From positions 8,122,501-8,186,500 of the forward strand of contig OX485805.1 in assembly GCA_950295325.1 (NCBI GenBank): a stretch of DNA of 64,000 nt. The letters run 5' to 3'. The notes beneath the pieces were generated by a model that searched no databases, was not told the DNA's origin, and worked only from the letters and a program-made list of their open reading frames with translations. Below are positions 61,756 to 64,000 of this stretch, piece after piece. Origin of the DNA: Polytrichum commune (lineage: Eukaryota; Streptophyta; Polytrichopsida; Polytrichales; Polytrichaceae). Each line of letters opens with the position of its first letter. Positions within the stretch are counted from its first letter, which is position 1. The translations under genes were made by a program, and so were the position numbers.

Positions 61756-64000
61756 TTCGTCGCCACGCCCACAACAAGCTTACTCTCCTCCGTTACACAC
61801 AGATTCACCTGCCATTCCAATTTCCCAAAAACTTCGATCTCAAGTGTCTTCCCATCATCATCAAGTTTACCTGTCAACAAAAATTAATCAGAGACAAGCT
61901 CAAAGCCATCATTGTAACGATCAGCCGAACCTCGGCTAATCTTCAAAGGCTATATGCGCCTTATAGACTCACTTGGACACCAAAAAGACAAGTGTTACGA
62001 AACATGGACGACTATGACATGTTCAAAATATAAACACCAATATTCGCATTTCAACTCCGAATCAGAGACTAGAAATGCAAATCAATCTATGCACAAATGC
62101 TAACTGAATGTGATCACGATTCCTGATGATTCAATATATACAATGGTCAACATTTGTCTGTGAAGTTGGAAGTGTCCACACCTACCTCATTTGTCACGAA
62201 GATGTCACCTAGACAAGCTCCCAGCGAATGCAAACTTGATATTGAGCCCAACCTCAACTTAACTTGATGTTAATCTCTAGCTGAATCTGATCGGTTGAGG
62301 AGACTTTCAGGAGTTGCTGCAAACCCAACATACTCCAAAGGCCTAACTAGACCTGCAAATCTCTCTATCTCTCTCTGAGGATACCGACACTGAGGTTCAT
62401 TTGATTGAGACTTTGTGAAGAATCAAGATTCAAGATGATTATGTTGTGATGCAGCAACTACCGATCGAGAGTTCGACTACAGTAGCTCGGGTTTTAAATT
62501 GAATCAATTAAATCATTGTTTTCATTCAGTTGACTCCGCCACAACATTATCCTACTACTATAATGGAGATCTGAGGTCACCATGACAATTCCCAGGATGA
62601 GGCCTGGCTGCAAGTTGAAGAGAATATTGCCGCATTTAGCGCCTCACGAGGGCTCAACTAAAACCAGGCCTTGTGTTACACCTTGACACCTATTCAATGC
62701 GACTCAATTGCCCTCAAAGAGACGAGGCATTTAAAAAAAAATCCTTTCTCAAAGTTTGTGCATAGATTGATTTGCATTTCACCACTACATTGGGATAATA
62801 ATGTAGGCTTCGCACTGCTCCACCCAACCATTGACGATGATATATATAGGTTATATGATTTAGGTAGCGGACAAGAAAATTCAAATAATTTTGGCATATT
62901 TTTTATTTAGAATTTATGATTTTTATAATCAAATATGTGTCAGTTTAAATTTGGATGTTGAGACTGGTTATAAGTTATTTATTTGAATATTGACATGTAC
63001 CATGGGGGGAGGGGCAATGACGAATATCCCCTATATGTTTAATATGAAGAATCATTCTCATTCTCATAATAATAGTAATAATAATAAAGTATCAAGTTTC
63101 GTGATGTTATACGATATGAACTCAAAGGAAAAAAAATTAGGGGTAAAAAGAAGAGTCCGGGTTCCAAGTAAATCAAAGATGTATTATAAATTGATGTAAG
63201 TCAATTTAAATGCTTGCTTTGGAGTGAACATACAAAAGAAACTTGTACAAGGTGAATATTGAACTACGATTATATAGTTGGAACTAGCAGAATCATCATT
63301 GTTTTTCATCAAATATGTTTAAGAAAAATTTGATTGCAAATAAAACACATGCTCATTATTAACACATATTAAGTGATTTATGGTACATTCGCATAGTCTT
63401 TGATTTGTATTTATTTATTAAACCCGACACTTATTGTCACATTGCATTTTATATATGTATTTCTTGTTATTAAGATCCAAATTCTTGAAAACATCATGAG
63501 ATACACATTCCCATGAGTTCACTTTAGTTCATGATGAGAACTCCGACAATATAACATACAATCATTTTCTATCTCTTCTTTCCTTTTCATTTCTTCTCAC
63601 AACTAGGCTTTGAGTTTACAAAGAGTTCATGATGCAAGAGCAAGGAGTCCTAGGAGTATCCCTCAAAAGAAAGGACTTGAAGAACAAAGTGGCCTTTAGT
63701 ACCCAAGGGTGTACCCAAGGTGACCGCCCAATCCGGTCATTGGAGCTCTCTAACCGGCACATGTCCTTCTCTTGACCGTTAGGGACCGCCCGCCCTTTGG
63801 CACCAGTTCTCGCACAACGTACAATGTAGGACACCCATCCATGGGGGGTAGCGGTCCTTGGGTGAGGGGGGACGGGCACATGGCACCACCCTTTTCCCAC
63901 CTGCCCACCCATTTATTTTTCAAAAAATGGACCGGGACCAGTACATGGAACCTCCTCGCCTCTAAGGGCGGGACAGTGAGGGACCTGCGCCTCGCTGCCC
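61756..64000. other. LRR kinase 5' flank; no further gene recognised
   Basis: Promoter and leader sequence of the minus-strand LRR kinase should lie just above 61,755, but no core element is clear. Open frames to 63.2 kb are short and featureless. From about 63,610 to the window end the DNA becomes GC-rich and rich in runs of C and G (for example CCATGGGGGG and GAGGGGGGAC). This may be the edge of another element or of a gene outside the window. Confidence 0.4.

Noticed and set aside
1-64000. An operon-like or biosynthetic cluster linking the four intact genes
   Set aside because: The genes are far apart, on both strands, separated by transposon debris and unrelated in family. A shared signalling theme is not evidence of a cluster.

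Overview
This is nuclear DNA from a land plant. The genes carry GT-AG introns and belong to plant families: receptor-like kinases, a type II metacaspase and a CBL-interacting protein kinase (CIPK). Several kilobases of AT-rich DNA full of transposon debris separate them. A GH26-type domain fused to a receptor kinase, plus Tigger-like and LINE remnants of the kind I associate with seed-free plants, make me favour a moss, lycophyte or fern over a flowering plant. That placement is an inference, and no species is claimed.

Layout. At 1-1962 I see no gene. At 1963-4212 (minus strand) there is an intact single-exon receptor kinase whose ectodomain resembles a GH26 beta-mannanase but lacks the catalytic acid/base glutamate. 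The stretch 4.2-40 kb is a repeat landscape: a decayed Tigger/pogo transposase (6.1-7.7 kb), dispersed repeat families that I name R1 to R4, a 7.3-kb imperfect palindrome (17.3-24.7 kb), a 409-bp MITE with a perfect 8-bp target duplication, a rearranged LINE (27.0-31.6 kb) with very low G on its coding strand, and a 180-nt foldback at 39.3 kb.

At 40.3-46.6 kb (plus strand) lies a six-coding-exon type II metacaspase. Its linker is greatly lengthened, and four imperfect copies of a ~320-bp tandem repeat sit in its probable 5' leader intron. At 48.0-49.4 kb (minus) is an intronless CIPK. At 51.5-61.8 kb (minus) is an 18-exon LRR receptor kinase of 848 residues, which I assembled with consistent splice phases. 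Its introns carry a MULE-type MITE and an R2 copy. The last 2.2 kb hold no recognisable gene.

The four intact genes are unrelated in sequence and do not form a cluster. Two are cell-surface kinases, one is a calcium-relay kinase and one belongs to a calcium-activated protease family. All fit perception, stress or cell-death signalling, but nothing here shows that they act together. The most novel objects are the GH26-like receptor kinase, the extended metacaspase linker with its repeat-filled leader intron, and the large palindrome.
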